DNA of 64,000 nucleotides, from positions 1,052,838-1,116,837 of the forward strand of contig NZ_LFMD02000002.1 of the NCBI RefSeq assembly GCF_015776785.2. The letters run 5' to 3'. This document shows, in pieces, positions 1 through 9,211 of this stretch; the first letter of the stretch is position 1; the number at the start of each line of letters is the position of its first letter. Origin of the DNA: Kitasatospora sp. SUK 42. Its GTDB lineage: Bacteria; Actinomycetota; Actinomycetes; Streptomycetales; Streptomycetaceae. Below the pieces are notes generated by a model. The model was not told where the DNA came from, did no database searches, and saw only the letters and a program-made list of their open reading frames with translations. The position numbers were made by a program, and so were the translations under genes.

Positions 1-52
1 TTGTCCAAGTCAACACTGGAACCAATCTCGGAGCCTGACCTACTCTGGATGC

Positions 53-466
53 ATGAGCGACCTGCTGGAGAGACTGCGCGGAAGAGGCTGGCGGCTGACC
101 TCGCAACGCCGGGTCGTGGCCGAGGTCCTGGACGGCGAGCACGTCCACCTCACCGCCGACGAGGTGCACGCCCGGGCCGCGGACCGGCTGCCCGAGATCA
201 GCCGCGCCACCGTCTACAACACGCTCGGCGAACTCGTCGCCCTCGGCGAGGTCCTGGAGGTCGCCACCGACGGCCGCGCCAGGCGCTACGACCCCAACGC
301 CCACCGCGCCCACCAGCACCTGGTCTGCTCCGGCTGCGGCGCGATCCGCGACGTCCATCCGCACGGGGACCCGCTCGCCGCCCTCCCCGCCGCCGAGCGC
401 TTCGGCTTCGCCGTCACCGCCGCCGAGGTCACCTACCGCGGCCTGTGCCCCGACTGTCGCCCCTGA
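53..466 (+). CDS. Fur-family metal- or peroxide-responsive repressor
   Basis: 137 aa, normal length for the Fur superfamily. Residues 10-80 form the winged-helix DNA-binding part, ending in the family-typical SRATVYNTL. The His cluster at 84-89 and two CxxC pairs (C92/C95 and C132/C135) would form the regulatory and structural metal sites. Fur-family proteins repress genes by binding A/T-rich operators when loaded with iron, zinc or manganese, or sense peroxide. Which metal applies cannot be told here. The 50 nt in front are unusually A/T-rich for this genome and could hold an autoregulatory operator. An ATG at 49 is in another frame. Any catalase partner would lie outside the window. Confidence 0.9.
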   Translation: MSDLLERLRGRGWRLTSQRRVVAEVLDGEHVHLTADEVHARAADRLPEISRATVYNTLGELVALGEVLEVATDGRARRYDPNAHRAHQHLVCSGCGAIRDVHPHGDPLAALPAAERFGFAVTAAEVTYRGLCPDCRP

Positions 467-486
467 CCCCGACCCGCCCGGACCCG

Positions 487-536
487 CCCCGCCCCGGCCA
501 CGCACCCCGCCCCGGCCACGCGCCCCGCCCCGGCTA
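487..536. repeat. 18-bp tandem repeat, two and a half copies
   Basis: Two near-identical 18-bp units (487-504 and 505-522) plus a 12-bp partial copy fill the gap between the convergent Fur and Sel1 genes. The array is C-rich on the + strand and reaches the stop codon of the Sel1-repeat gene. It may act as a termination region. No hairpin with a T-tract is visible. Confidence 0.7.
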
Positions 537-2510
537 GGCGCTCAGCTCGGCGTTCAGCGCGCCCAGCAGCCGCCCGGCCCGCTCCGCCACCTCGGCCGGC
601 CCGTGGTCGATCGCCCGCCGGCACCAGTTCTCCGCCTGCACCGGCTCGCCCCGGCGCAGCGCCAGCAGCGCCAGCCGCAGCGCGGCGCGCCCGTGCCCGG
701 CGTCGGCGGCCCGGGTGTACCAGAACATCGCCTCCGCCTCGCTGTCCTGACGGGCCAGCAGCAGCCCCAGGTTGAACGCGGCACTGCGGCTGCCCGCCTC
801 GGCGGCCCGCCGGTACCAGCTCTCGGCGATCTCCAACGCCCCGCGCTCCGCCGCCCGCACGCCCATCCGCACCTGCGCCCGCCGGTGCCCGGCGTCGGCC
901 GCCACCGCGTACCAGTGCTCGGCCTCGGCGTCCGCGTCCCCGCGCCGGTCCAGCACCGACGCCAGCCGGAACGCGCCCTCCGCCGAGCCGCCGGCCGCCG
1001 CCTGCCGGTAGCGCTCCAGCGCGCCGGCCAGGTTGCCGCGCCGCTCCTGAGCGACGGCCAGCTGCAGCGCGGCCTCGCCGTGGCCCTCGGCGGCGGCCCG
1101 CGCGTACCACTCCTGGGCCTGCCGGTGCTCGCCGCGCCCGGCGTGCAGCACGCCGAGGTTGAAGGCTCCGTCCACGCTGCCGGCCTCGGCGGCCTTGGAG
1201 AACCACGGCTGGGCGCCGGACTCGTCGCCGCGCTGCAGCAGCACGACGGCCAGCGCGTTGCAGGCCTCCCGGTGCCCGGCGTACGCGGCCCGGCGGTACC
1301 ACTGCTCGGCCTGCTGCTCGCGGCCGGTGCCGGCGCACAGCAGCCCGAGGTTGAAGGCGCCGTTCTGGTCGCCCGCGTCGAGGGCGGTGCGGTACCAGTG
1401 CTCGGCCTCCCTGGCCTCGCCCCGGCTCGCGTGCAGGGCGCCGAGCGCGTTGGCGGCGTTGCCGTCCCCGGCCTCCGCCGCCTCCTGCCACCACTCGGCG
1501 GCGGCCGCGACGTCCCCGGAGTCGCGCAGCAGGAAGCCGAGCGAACAGGCCGCGCGCGCCTCGCCGTTCTGCGCGGACTGCCGGTACCAGCGGGCGGCCT
1601 CGTCCAGCAGCGACTGGTCGGTGCGGGCGCGCTCCTCCAGCAGCACGCCCAGGCGCAGCGCGGCGCGGGCGTGGCTGCGGGCGGCGGCCGTGCGGTACCA
1701 GGCCTCGGCGGTCTCCTTGTCCCCGGCGGCCTCGCGCATCCGGGCCAGCCGGTAGGCGGCCTCGCGGTGCCCGGCGTCGGCGGAGACCTTGAACCAGCGC
1801 TCGGCGCGGACGTCGCGCCGGTGCTCCATCAGGTCGCCCAGCGCGTAGGCGCCGAGCGGGTGTCCGTGGTCGGCGGCGAAGTGCAGCCAGTACTCGGCGG
1901 CCTCCTCCTCGCCCTGGTCGCGCAGTTGCAGCCCGAGCGCGTGCGCGGCCGGGGCGCTGCCCGCCACCGCCGCCTGGCGCCACCACTGGCCGGCCTCGGC
2001 GCGGTGGCCCTGCTGGTGCAGCAGCACGCCCAGGTTGTTGGCGGCCGCGCGCACCCCGGCGGCCGCGGCGGCGCGCAGGTAGGGTTCGGCCTCCTCCAGC
2101 TCGCCGCGGCGCAGCAGCAGGGTGCCGAGCCGGGAGGCGGCGTCCGGGTCGCCGCCGTCGGCGGCCTGCCGGTGCCGGGCCTCCAGCGCGGCGGACTCCC
2201 GGGCGGCCAGCGCGGTCTCGAAGCTGGTCGGGTCCAGGCCCGCCGGGTCCAGCGCGGCGCCGGAGGGCGGCTGCCCTCCGGCCCCGCCCCCGTACGGGCC
2301 GACGGCGGCGGAGAACTGACGGGTCGACACGTGGACGAGGCTGTCCGGCCCGGAGCCCCCGACCTGGGGGCGCTCGGACAGTCCGCCGGTGCGCTGGGCG
2401 GGCAGGGCTCCGGGGCGCAGGTCGGGGCTCTCGGGGCTCTCCGCCCAGGCGTCGGTGTCCGCCTCGACGGCCGCCGCGGACCTGGCGCCTGACTTGCCGA
2501 TCAGCCTCAT
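534..2510 (-). CDS. Sel1-like / TPR repeat protein
   Basis: 658 aa from the ATG at 2510, which follows a GGGAG-type ribosome-binding site; an in-frame ATG 33 nt upstream is less well placed. After a ~95-residue disordered N-terminus the protein is almost entirely ~36-residue Sel1-like repeats. The recurring pattern is EAEHWYRxAAxAG-H-x-AAxxLGxLL, with about fifteen copies. Such solenoids act as protein-interaction scaffolds; no catalytic domain or signal peptide is seen. Similar proteins are common in actinobacteria with unknown partners. It is monocistronic and convergent with the Fur gene. In the 370 nt upstream, a GGGAACC...CGTC arrangement near 2770-2805 resembles an ECF-sigma promoter but is only suggestive. 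Confidence 0.85.
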   Translation of the reverse strand: MRLIGKSGARSAAAVEADTDAWAESPESPDLRPGALPAQRTGGLSERPQVGGSGPDSLVHVSTRQFSAAVGPYGGGAGGQPPSGAALDPAGLDPTSFETALAARESAALEARHRQAADGGDPDAASRLGTLLLRRGELEEAEPYLRAAAAAGVRAAANNLGVLLHQQGHRAEAGQWWRQAAVAGSAPAAHALGLQLRDQGEEEAAEYWLHFAADHGHPLGAYALGDLMEHRRDVRAERWFKVSADAGHREAAYRLARMREAAGDKETAEAWYRTAAARSHARAALRLGVLLEERARTDQSLLDEAARWYRQSAQNGEARAACSLGFLLRDSGDVAAAAEWWQEAAEAGDGNAANALGALHASRGEAREAEHWYRTALDAGDQNGAFNLGLLCAGTGREQQAEQWYRRAAYAGHREACNALAVVLLQRGDESGAQPWFSKAAEAGSVDGAFNLGVLHAGRGEHRQAQEWYARAAAEGHGEAALQLAVAQERRGNLAGALERYRQAAAGGSAEGAFRLASVLDRRGDADAEAEHWYAVAADAGHRRAQVRMGVRAAERGALEIAESWYRRAAEAGSRSAAFNLGLLLARQDSEAEAMFWYTRAADAGHGRAALRLALLALRRGEPVQAENWCRRAIDHGPAEVAERAGRLLGALNAELSA

Positions 2511-2838
2511 GCCGACTCCCGCTCCCCCAGAGTGTCGCGGCATCGTGCCCCGGCCCGCGGCCGGGGGGACTCCTGAGGGAGGCGCCGGACCCGACGGCCG
2601 GTCAGCGGCCGTGCACCGTCCCCCACGTGTCCCATCGTCGCATCACCCGCTACCCGCGTGCACCTGCCCCGGCCGAATTCCGGCGGGGCCGACCCGAAGC
2701 CGACGAAATTGCTTCGGCGCTTTGTCGATTTCCCGACACTCCCACCCCACAAACCCCGCTGCCGTCTCCCTTGGCGACGGTCGATAGTACCGGAGCGGTT
2801 CCCACCGCTTACGGGCGAGAACGGGCCCGGAAAACGCC

Positions 2839-2870
2839 AGAGGCCTGGAGGACGAATCCTCCAGGCCTCT
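2839..2870 (-). terminator. Intrinsic terminator of distal tRNA-fMet
   Basis: Perfect 14-bp stem with a CGAA loop just downstream of the tRNA on the minus strand, followed by GGCGTTTTC. Nearly the same stem follows the other tRNA copy. Confidence 0.85.
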
Positions 2871-2878
2871 GCCCTGAG

Positions 2879-2952
2879 TAGCGGGGACAGGATTTGAACC
2901 TGCGACCTCTGGGTTATGAGCCCAGCGAGCTACCGAGCTGCTCCACCCCGCG
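2879..2952 (-). tRNA. tRNA-fMet (CAT), copy 1
   Basis: 74-nt cloverleaf without encoded CCA. Initiator features are visible: a 5' C that cannot pair with position 72 (C opposite U), a CAT anticodon, and three G:C pairs (GGG/CCC) at the base of the anticodon loop. It is identical to the copy at 3045-3118 and is followed by its own terminator. The unpaired 1:72 position and the G:C pairs mark it as the initiator rather than an elongator tRNA-Met. Confidence 0.97.
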
Positions 2953-3003
2953 TCGGTGGTTAAACCTTAGCACGGAAACGAGAGGGCCCCGGACGGAAAC
3001 GAA

Positions 3004-3035
3004 AGAGGCCCGGAGGACGAATCCTCCGGGCCTCT
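3004..3035 (-). terminator. Intrinsic terminator of proximal tRNA-fMet
   Basis: 14-15 bp G/C-rich stem (arm GAGGCCCGGAGGA) followed on the minus strand by TTTCGTTTCC. It shares loop and stem tip with the terminator at 2839-2870, as expected from tandem duplication of tRNA plus terminator. Confidence 0.85.
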
Positions 3036-3044
3036 CCCACTGAG

Positions 3045-3118
3045 TAGCGGGGACAGGATTTGAACCTGCGACCTCTGGGTTATGAGCCCAGCGAGCTACC
3101 GAGCTGCTCCACCCCGCG
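3045..3118 (-). tRNA. tRNA-fMet (CAT), copy 2
   Basis: Identical over all 74 nt to the copy at 2879-2952, including the 8 nt in front of it. The offset between copies is 166 bp. Each copy has its own terminator and a -10-like element in its short 5' flank, so each may be transcribed separately. Confidence 0.97.
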
Positions 3119-3181
3119 TCGGTGGTCATACCGTAGCACGGACGCGGGGTGGAGCAAAAACCGGTTACCGCAGCTCAGCGG

Positions 3182-6166
3182 CTACGGTTGCGGGCTCGGC
3201 GAGCCGGAACCCGTGGCGGGCGGGGTCGCCGTTCCCGTCGGGGCCGCCGGGGCGCCGCCGCCACGGGCCGCCTCGGCCGCCTTCAGCGCGTCGCCGAGCG
3301 CCTTCTGGGCGTTGCCGTAGGCCACCCAGTCACCGTTCTTGAACGCGGTCTGACTGTCGTTGTACGCCTTCTCCGCGTCCGAGAGCGCCTTCTGGAGCTC
3401 CGGCGAGATCGTCCCGCCCGGCGCCGGAGTGGCCTGCCCGGTGGGCGCGGGCGTCGCCGGGGAGGTCGGCGTCGTGCCCCCGGTGCCCGGCGTGGACGGC
3501 GCGGGCGGGGTGACCGCGGGCGGCGCCCCGGAGAACACCTTCTTCAGCGCCTCCTCCAGGGTGTTCTCGAACGCCACGTTGTCGTCCCCGTAGACCGCCA
3601 GCACCTTCTGCATCGTCGGGTACTTGGCACCGCGCCCGCGCACGTACACCGGCTCGACGTTCAGCAGCCCGCCGCCGACCGGAAGGGTCAGCAGGTTGCC
3701 GTACTCCAGCTCGGTGTCACCGTTCTTCAGCGCGTAGATCTGGTTGGCCACCTCCTGGCGGGAGTTGAACTTCGACTGCACCAGGCCCGGGCCGGGGGCG
3801 CCGCCCTCACCCGTCATCTTCAGGATGCGGATCTTCCCGTAGTCCGGCCCCGGATCCGAGTCCACCGCCATGAACGCCGCCAGGTTCGGCCGCTGGTTGG
3901 GCACGAAGGTACTGGTCAGCGAGAAGCTCGCGGAGGCGGCGTCCGGCATCCGCACCGTCACGTAGTACGGCGGCTGGACCTGCTTGGTGTCACTGGTCGG
4001 GTCCACCGGGACCTGCCAGATGTCACTGCCGTTGAAGAAGGAGTTGGCGTCCGTCACGTGGTACTGGCCGAGCAGGTCGCGCTGCACCTTGAACATGTCC
4101 TGCGGGTAGCGCAGGTGCGGCAGCAGCGACTGCGGGATGTCCGCCTTCGGCTCGACGGTGCCCGGGAAGGCCTTCATCCAGGTCTTCAGCACCGGGTCCT
4201 GCTCGTCCCACTGGTAGAGCTTCACCTCGCCGGTGTAGGCGTCCACCGTGGCCTTGACCGAGTTGCGGATGTAGTTGACCTGGTTGGCGACGGCCAGCAG
4301 CTCACCGCGCTGGTTGGTCAGCGAGTCCTTGGTCGCCGTGCCCAGCGTCGTCTTCGACGAGAACGGGAAGCCGTCCGAGGTGGTGTAGCCGTCCACCACC
4401 CACACGACCCGGCCGTCCTGCACCACCGGGTACGGGTCGGCGTCGATCGACAGCCACGGCGCGACCTTCTCCACCCGCTCCTTCGGCGTGCGGTTGTAGA
4501 TCACCTTGGCGCCGTCGGTGATCGCCCCCGCGTACAGGATCTGCGGCTCGGCGAAGCGCACCGCGTACGCGGCCCGGGTGAGCGGGTTGTCCAGCGACAC
4601 CCCGCTGTCACCGGTGTACGTGTACTCCACGTTCTGGCCGGACTTGGTGTCGGTGTAGTCGATCTCCTTGTTCGAGCCGCCGACGATCGAGTACGACGTC
4701 GTCTTCTCGCCGTAGTAGATCCGCTGCTCGTAGTCGCCCAGCGCCCCGGTCGCCGGCAGGCCCGACTCGGTGAACACCGGCTGGCCCTTGTCGTCGATCT
4801 GGTTGCCCTTGGCGACGACCGCGCCGTAGCCGTGGGTGTACTTGAAGTGGTCGTTGATCCAGTTGCGCTGCACCCCGTTGAGGTCCAGCTCACGCAGGCC
4901 GATCACGGTGTCCTGCTTGCCCGAGCCGGTGCCGTAGCGGTCGACGTCCAGCGTGTTCGGGAAGGCGTAGTAGTTGCGCTGCTGCTCCAGCGACTGGAAC
5001 GCCGGCGAGACGATGTTCGGGTCCAGCAGCCGGATGTCCGCGACGGTCTGCGCGTCCGGCTTCAGCGCCTCCGCGCTGGTCGAACCCTGCGGGCTGTACG
5101 GGGTCGTCTGCGCGTCCGCGATCCCGTACGCCTGCCGCGTCGCGTCGATGTTCTTCTGGATGTACGGCGTCTCCTTGGCCTGCTCGTTCGGCTTGACCTG
5201 GAACTGCTGCACGATCGCCGGGTACAGCCCGCCGATCAGCACCGCCGACAGCACCATCAGCCCCAGCCCGATCAGGGCCGGCGCCCAGGTGCGGCGGACC
5301 GGCGTCAGGAAGAACAGCACCGCGCAGATGATCGCGACGAAGAACAGGATCGTCTTGGCCGGCAGGAACGCGTTGGCGTCCACGTAACGCAGGCCGGTCC
5401 AGCCCGACACCCCCTTGTACCCGCCGGTCTTCACCGCCAGCGCGTACCGGTCCAGCCAGTACGCCACCGCCTTCAGCAGCACGAACACGCCCAGCAGCAC
5501 CGCCAGGTGCCCCTGCGCGCCCGCGCTCGCCCGCCGGCCCGGGCCCTGCAGCCGCAGCCCCCCGTACAGGTAGTGCACCAGCGCCGAGGTCAGCAGCGAG
5601 ACGATCACCGCGCTGAACGCGAAGCCCAGCACGAACTCGTAGAACGGCAGGTCGAAGGCGTAGAACGAGACGTCCATGCCGAACTGGGAGTCCTTCTCAC
5701 CGAAGGACGTCGAGTTCGTCCACATCAGCCAGGTCCGCCACTGGCCCGAGGCCGCGGCGCCCGCCACCAGGCCGATCACCAGCGAGACGCCGATCAGCGC
5801 CCAGCGCTTGAACGGCGCCAGGCCCGCCCGGTAGCGGTCCAGGCTCTGCTGCTCGACCGACATCGCCGACAGCGGCGGCCGCAGCCGGTGCGCCAGCCAG
5901 ATGTTGAAGCCGACGATCACCGCCATCAGCAGGCCGAACACCGCGAACAGCCCGATCTTCGTCCACAGCTGGGTGGTGAACACCGAGGAGTAGCGGACCG
6001 ACCGGAACCACAGCCAGTCCGTCCAGAACCCGGCGAACATGACGAACAACAGGAACAGCACCGCGAGCACGCCCAGGGTCAACAGGGCCACCCGCGCCCG
6101 CCGGGAGGGCGGGCCTACCCTGCGCCGGAAACCCGGCCCTGAGCGTTCCGGCATCTGGAATACCAC
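3182..6166 (-). CDS. UPF0182 family integral membrane protein
   Basis: 994 aa. The first ~330 residues hold about seven transmembrane helices, the first around 27-46. They are followed by a large probably extracytoplasmic domain. The C-terminus (from ~880) is a Pro/Thr/Gly-rich linker and a short charged helix. Length and layout fit the UPF0182 (COG1615) family, conserved through actinobacteria with no established biochemical role. The GTG at 6166 has GAGGTG a few nt upstream; the ATG four codons later lacks such a site. The gene is single and divergent from the PPA1309-like gene. M. tuberculosis Rv3193c is, from memory, the counterpart. Confidence 0.93.
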   Translation of the reverse strand: MVFQMPERSGPGFRRRVGPPSRRARVALLTLGVLAVLFLLFVMFAGFWTDWLWFRSVRYSSVFTTQLWTKIGLFAVFGLLMAVIVGFNIWLAHRLRPPLSAMSVEQQSLDRYRAGLAPFKRWALIGVSLVIGLVAGAAASGQWRTWLMWTNSTSFGEKDSQFGMDVSFYAFDLPFYEFVLGFAFSAVIVSLLTSALVHYLYGGLRLQGPGRRASAGAQGHLAVLLGVFVLLKAVAYWLDRYALAVKTGGYKGVSGWTGLRYVDANAFLPAKTILFFVAIICAVLFFLTPVRRTWAPALIGLGLMVLSAVLIGGLYPAIVQQFQVKPNEQAKETPYIQKNIDATRQAYGIADAQTTPYSPQGSTSAEALKPDAQTVADIRLLDPNIVSPAFQSLEQQRNYYAFPNTLDVDRYGTGSGKQDTVIGLRELDLNGVQRNWINDHFKYTHGYGAVVAKGNQIDDKGQPVFTESGLPATGALGDYEQRIYYGEKTTSYSIVGGSNKEIDYTDTKSGQNVEYTYTGDSGVSLDNPLTRAAYAVRFAEPQILYAGAITDGAKVIYNRTPKERVEKVAPWLSIDADPYPVVQDGRVVWVVDGYTTSDGFPFSSKTTLGTATKDSLTNQRGELLAVANQVNYIRNSVKATVDAYTGEVKLYQWDEQDPVLKTWMKAFPGTVEPKADIPQSLLPHLRYPQDMFKVQRDLLGQYHVTDANSFFNGSDIWQVPVDPTSDTKQVQPPYYVTVRMPDAASASFSLTSTFVPNQRPNLAAFMAVDSDPGPDYGKIRILKMTGEGGAPGPGLVQSKFNSRQEVANQIYALKNGDTELEYGNLLTLPVGGGLLNVEPVYVRGRGAKYPTMQKVLAVYGDDNVAFENTLEEALKKVFSGAPPAVTPPAPSTPGTGGTTPTSPATPAPTGQATPAPGGTISPELQKALSDAEKAYNDSQTAFKNGDWVAYGNAQKALGDALKAAEAARGGGAPAAPTGTATPPATGSGSPSPQP

Positions 6167-6356
6167 GGTGGCACCTCAGCTGTGTCGTCTGGTGAACGGT
6201 CGGTCGTCAGAGAAACTTAACCAGGCTTTGGCCGAGTTCCCACCGTTAGCAGACGGTTACGACGCCGCCCCCGCCCAGCCCGTCTCCCGGGCCGCCCCCA
6301 CCCCGCCCCGGGCCCGCCCGGCGGGCGCGGGGCGCCCGACGTGTGAGGATTGAGTC

Positions 6357-6938
6357 ATGTCCGACGCGTCTGCATTCATCAACTCCCCCGGCTCCCCCGA
6401 CGACGTCTCCAAGCTCCCCGCCGCCACCCCGCTCACCCGGGCCGCGCTGGAGATCGACGAGTACGCCGCCTCCCTCGGCTGGGACCTTCCGGCCCGGCTG
6501 TTCGCCCTGGTGGACAGCACCGCCCTGCGCAAGGCCGACCCGCGGATCGCCAAGCAGCTCGGCCTCACGGAAGGCGACGAGGCCGGCCTCACCCCGGTCG
6601 AGCAGGACGAGATCCCGGCCGGCACCGAGCTCGACAAGTTCCTCGGCACCATCGCCTGGCCCGACGCGGTGGCCGGCTGCGCCCTGGTCGTCGAGCGGCT
6701 GATGCTGCCGCCGGGCGCCGAGCAGTCCCGCCCGCGGGGCGCCAGCGACGCCCAGCTCGCCGAGTGGGTGGCCAACCACCCCAAGCGCGAGGAGGTGCGG
6801 ATCACCGCCGCGGTGCTGCGCGACGGCAAGAAGGAGATCGCCCTGCGGCTGCGCTCCAAGGACTCCGCCCGCGAGGTGCTGACCGGGCCGGACCTGGTGC
6901 CCGGCCTGACCGAGGCGCTGCTGGCGACCTTCTCGTAG
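6357..6938 (+). CDS. PPA1309 family conserved protein
   Basis: 193 aa, soluble and acidic. It resembles the actinobacterial PPA1309 family, which sits next to the UPF0182 and YlbL-type protease genes in many genomes. Characteristic stretches are the N-terminal LTRAALEIDEYAASLGWD and the central GTIAWPDAVAGCALVVERLM. No catalytic motif or membrane segment is visible, and the function is unknown. It is convergent with the protease gene across a short repetitive spacer. Confidence 0.85.
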   Translation: MSDASAFINSPGSPDDVSKLPAATPLTRAALEIDEYAASLGWDLPARLFALVDSTALRKADPRIAKQLGLTEGDEAGLTPVEQDEIPAGTELDKFLGTIAWPDAVAGCALVVERLMLPPGAEQSRPRGASDAQLAEWVANHPKREEVRITAAVLRDGKKEIALRLRSKDSAREVLTGPDLVPGLTEALLATFS

Positions 6939-6941
6939 CCG

Positions 6942-7012
6942 CTCGGCGCTGCCCGGCGCCGGCCTGGCGCTGCTCGGCGCTACTCGGTGCCGCGCGGCGC
7001 TACTTGGCGCAG
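6942..7012. repeat. Degenerate CGGCGCT-type repeats between convergent genes
   Basis: Six or so imperfect copies of a 10-12 bp CTCGGCGCTAC-like motif fill the spacer between the PPA1309 gene and the YlbL-type gene and run into the latter's last codons (stop at 7000-7002). Slippage here would change the last residues of the protease. Confidence 0.6.
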
Positions 7013-8115
7013 GACGGCAGCGCGGAGGTCTGCCCGGCGCGGATCTGCTCCAGCGACTTCAGCGCGCCGTCCAGCGTGTCCGTCTTGACCAGGGTCAGCC
7101 CGGACGGGATGTTCTTGGCGGCCTCGGCGCAGTTCGAGGACGGGGTGAAGAAGTACTCGGCCCCGGCGTCCCGGGCGGCGATCAGCTTCATCGAGATGCC
7201 GCCGATCGGGCCGACCTTGCCGTCGTCGTCGATGGTGCCGGTGCCGGCGACGAACCGGCCGCCGGTGAGGTCGCCGCCGGGGGTGAGCTTGTCGATGATG
7301 CCCAGTGAGAACATCAGCCCGGCGCTCGGGCCGCCGACGTCCTGAAGGCCGATGTCGATCTGGAACGGGTAGGTGTGCCGGATCGCGGTGCCGATGCCGA
7401 CCACCGCGAGGTCGGCCCGTTCGGCCGGGGCCTGCGGGTCGAGGTCCTTGGCCCGCGTGGTCGGGACGGTCACGTCGGTCCTGACTCCCGGGGCGGGGGC
7501 GGCCCCGTTGCCGGAGGCGTCCTTGACCCGCGGGACGACGGTGAAGACCACCGACTCGCCCGGCTTGTGCTTGGTGACGGCGGCGACGACCTGGTCGGCC
7601 GAGGTGACCGCGGTGCCGTCCACCGCGACGATCTGGTCCCCCGCGTGCAGCCGGCCCTCGGCCGGGGCGCCCGCGGTGACCGACTTGACGATCAGCTCGT
7701 TGCCGACCGGGATGCCCATCTGCTTGAGCGCGGCGGTGCGCGCGCTGTCTTCGGAGGAGGCGAACTCCTCGGCGTTCTGCTTCTTGGCGTCGGCGTCCGT
7801 CTGCCCCTTCGGGTAGACGTTGTCGTGCGGCACCACCAGCACGTCGTCGCGCAGCCAGCCGATCACCGCGTTGACCAGGCTGGGCTCGTACTTGGCCCCG
7901 GTGACCTGGACGGTGGTCATGTTGAGGTGCCCGCTGGCCGGGTAGGAGTCGCGCCCGGTGATGGTGATCACCGGCTTGCCACCCTGGTCGCCGAGCGTGT
8001 TGTACGTCGGGCCCGGGCTCATCTCCGTGTACGGCACCTTCATCAGCACCGAGACGCAGAGCAGCGCTATGAGCAGCAGGGTGGCAGCGAGCATCGTCGC
8101 GGAGCGGCGTGGCAT
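7000..8115 (-). CDS. YlbL-type PDZ/Lon-like S16 serine protease
   Basis: 371 aa. One N-terminal membrane anchor (8-25), an extracytoplasmic PDZ domain (~135-200) and a C-terminal Lon-type proteolytic domain without ATPase. The catalytic Ser264 lies in GGPSAG and Lys310 in GGISMK, the S16 Ser-Lys dyad. The family (YlbL in Bacillus, Rv3194c-like in mycobacteria) are membrane-anchored ATP-independent proteases. In Bacillus YlbL works with checkpoint protease functions after DNA damage; that role is not shown for this protein. The gene is followed upstream on the same strand by a small membrane-protein gene. Confidence 0.92.
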   Translation of the reverse strand: MPRRSATMLAATLLLIALLCVSVLMKVPYTEMSPGPTYNTLGDQGGKPVITITGRDSYPASGHLNMTTVQVTGAKYEPSLVNAVIGWLRDDVLVVPHDNVYPKGQTDADAKKQNAEEFASSEDSARTAALKQMGIPVGNELIVKSVTAGAPAEGRLHAGDQIVAVDGTAVTSADQVVAAVTKHKPGESVVFTVVPRVKDASGNGAAPAPGVRTDVTVPTTRAKDLDPQAPAERADLAVVGIGTAIRHTYPFQIDIGLQDVGGPSAGLMFSLGIIDKLTPGGDLTGGRFVAGTGTIDDDGKVGPIGGISMKLIAARDAGAEYFFTPSSNCAEAAKNIPSGLTLVKTDTLDGALKSLEQIRAGQTSALPSCAK

Positions 8116-8157
8116 GCCTCGACAGTACGGGACGCGGGTGACGCGACGCCCGGCGGG

Positions 8158-8349
8158 CTACCGGCCGGAGCGCTCCCCGGGGGCCGAGGTCCCGGAGGTG
8201 GTGCGTTCCATCGCGGCCATGAAGCGCTGGTGCTCGGCGAGCGAGGCCGGGTCCCCCGTGGCCTTCGGGGCCCGCTGGGCCCAGGCCGCCCAGACGGCGG
8301 CCACCAGGGCGGCGACAACCGGAATGATCAACCAGGCGAGCGTGCCCAT
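8158..8349 (-). CDS. Small single-pass membrane protein
   Basis: 63 aa. A strong hydrophobic helix at residues 3-23 (LAWLIIPVVAALVAAVWAAW) is followed by a charged tail containing HQRFMAAMERTTS. It lies 42 nt upstream of the YlbL-type protease gene on the same strand, so the two are probably co-transcribed. Function unknown; the tail could be a partner or substrate segment for the neighbouring protease, which is inference only. Confidence 0.7.
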   Translation of the reverse strand: MGTLAWLIIPVVAALVAAVWAAWAQRAPKATGDPASLAEHQRFMAAMERTTSGTSAPGERSGR

Positions 8350-8590
8350 ATCAGTACTCCCAGGCTCGTCGTGTCTATGAGCAGATTAACCACTCCGGCG
8401 GACAACGCGGCCGAGCCCGTCCGGGTTACGGGACGGCCGATCGGCTCACTTCCAGGGGAGTAATCGGGGCGCCGGTCCGAACCCGTTCGGGTGAGTCCCC
8501 GGCACGCCTGCCCCGTGGGACGCGCTCCACGTGCCGCCGGTTGCGACGTGCCGCCGGTCGCGCCGCCCGGGACGGAAGCCGGGAAGGGAA

Positions 8591-9031
8591 TCAGCAGCCC
8601 CCGGCGCCGACCCACTCCTCCTCGCCGTCCGCGAAGACCTGGTGCTTCCAGATCGGCACCTCGTGCTTGAGGTCGTCGATCAGCCGGCGGGCGGCCGCGA
8701 AGGCCTCGCCGCGGTGGGCGCAGGAGACGGCGACGATCACGGCCTTGTCGGTGATCTCCAGTCGGCCCACCCGGTGGACCGCGGCGAGCGCCAGGACCGG
8801 GAAGTCCGCGACGACCTTCTCGGCGACCCGGCGCATCTCCTGCTCGGCGGTGGGGTGGCAGCTGTACTCCAGCGCGGACACCGACCTGCCGCCGTCGTGG
8901 TCACGGACCGTCCCGACGAAGACGGTGGTACCGCCGGCCGCGTCGTCGCCGACCGCCTCGTACACCTCGTCCAGCGAGAGCGGGGTGTCGCGGACGGCGA
9001 GCAGGCGGATGGGGTCGTGGGTCTCGGGCAT
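8591..9031 (-). CDS. moaE: Molybdopterin synthase catalytic subunit MoaE
   Basis: 146 aa from the ATG at 9031 (MPETHDPIRLL), preceded by GGGGAC. MoaE takes sulfur from the thiocarboxylated C-terminus of MoaD to turn cyclic pyranopterin monophosphate into molybdopterin in the cytoplasm. Visible family features: FVGTVRDHDGGRSV, LEYSCHPTAEQEM, VHRVGRLEITDKAVIVAV, and the lysine segment EVPIWKHQVF with the active-site Lys. moeZ, which activates MoaD-type carriers, lies at 42-43 kb. A start 48 nt further upstream gives an implausible N-terminus. Confidence 0.93.
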   Translation of the reverse strand: MPETHDPIRLLAVRDTPLSLDEVYEAVGDDAAGGTTVFVGTVRDHDGGRSVSALEYSCHPTAEQEMRRVAEKVVADFPVLALAAVHRVGRLEITDKAVIVAVSCAHRGEAFAAARRLIDDLKHEVPIWKHQVFADGEEEWVGAGGC

Positions 9032-9150
9032 GTCCCCATGATTCCTCATGCGGGAGCGGTCGAGGCAAGGGCTTTCCACATCACGACGTACGGATTTCGC
9101 ATCGCGAGAAGTGCCGTCGTTCGGTCGATCGAACGACCAGGCCCGGCCCC

Positions 9151-9208
9151 GCCCGGCCGGACCGCCCTGGTGGGCCCGCGCCCGGCCGGACCGCCCTGGT
9201 GGGCCCGC
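9151..9208. repeat. Exact 29-bp tandem duplication
   Basis: Two adjacent identical 29-bp units (9151-9179 and 9180-9208), each containing the palindrome GGGCCC, just downstream of the stop of the minus-strand epimerase gene. No T-tract follows, so a terminator role is uncertain. Confidence 0.85.
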
Positions 9209-9211
9209 CGG

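Noticed and set aside
2770..2805. ECF-sigma-like promoter before the Sel1-repeat gene
   Set aside because: GGGAACC and CGTC are spaced plausibly, but one match in GC-rich DNA with no second example in the window is too weak for a feature.
3149..6142. 997-codon + strand ORF opposite the UPF0182 gene
   Set aside because: Arg/Val/Leu-rich composition without domains; it mirrors the UPF0182 gene on the other strand, as expected in GC-rich DNA.
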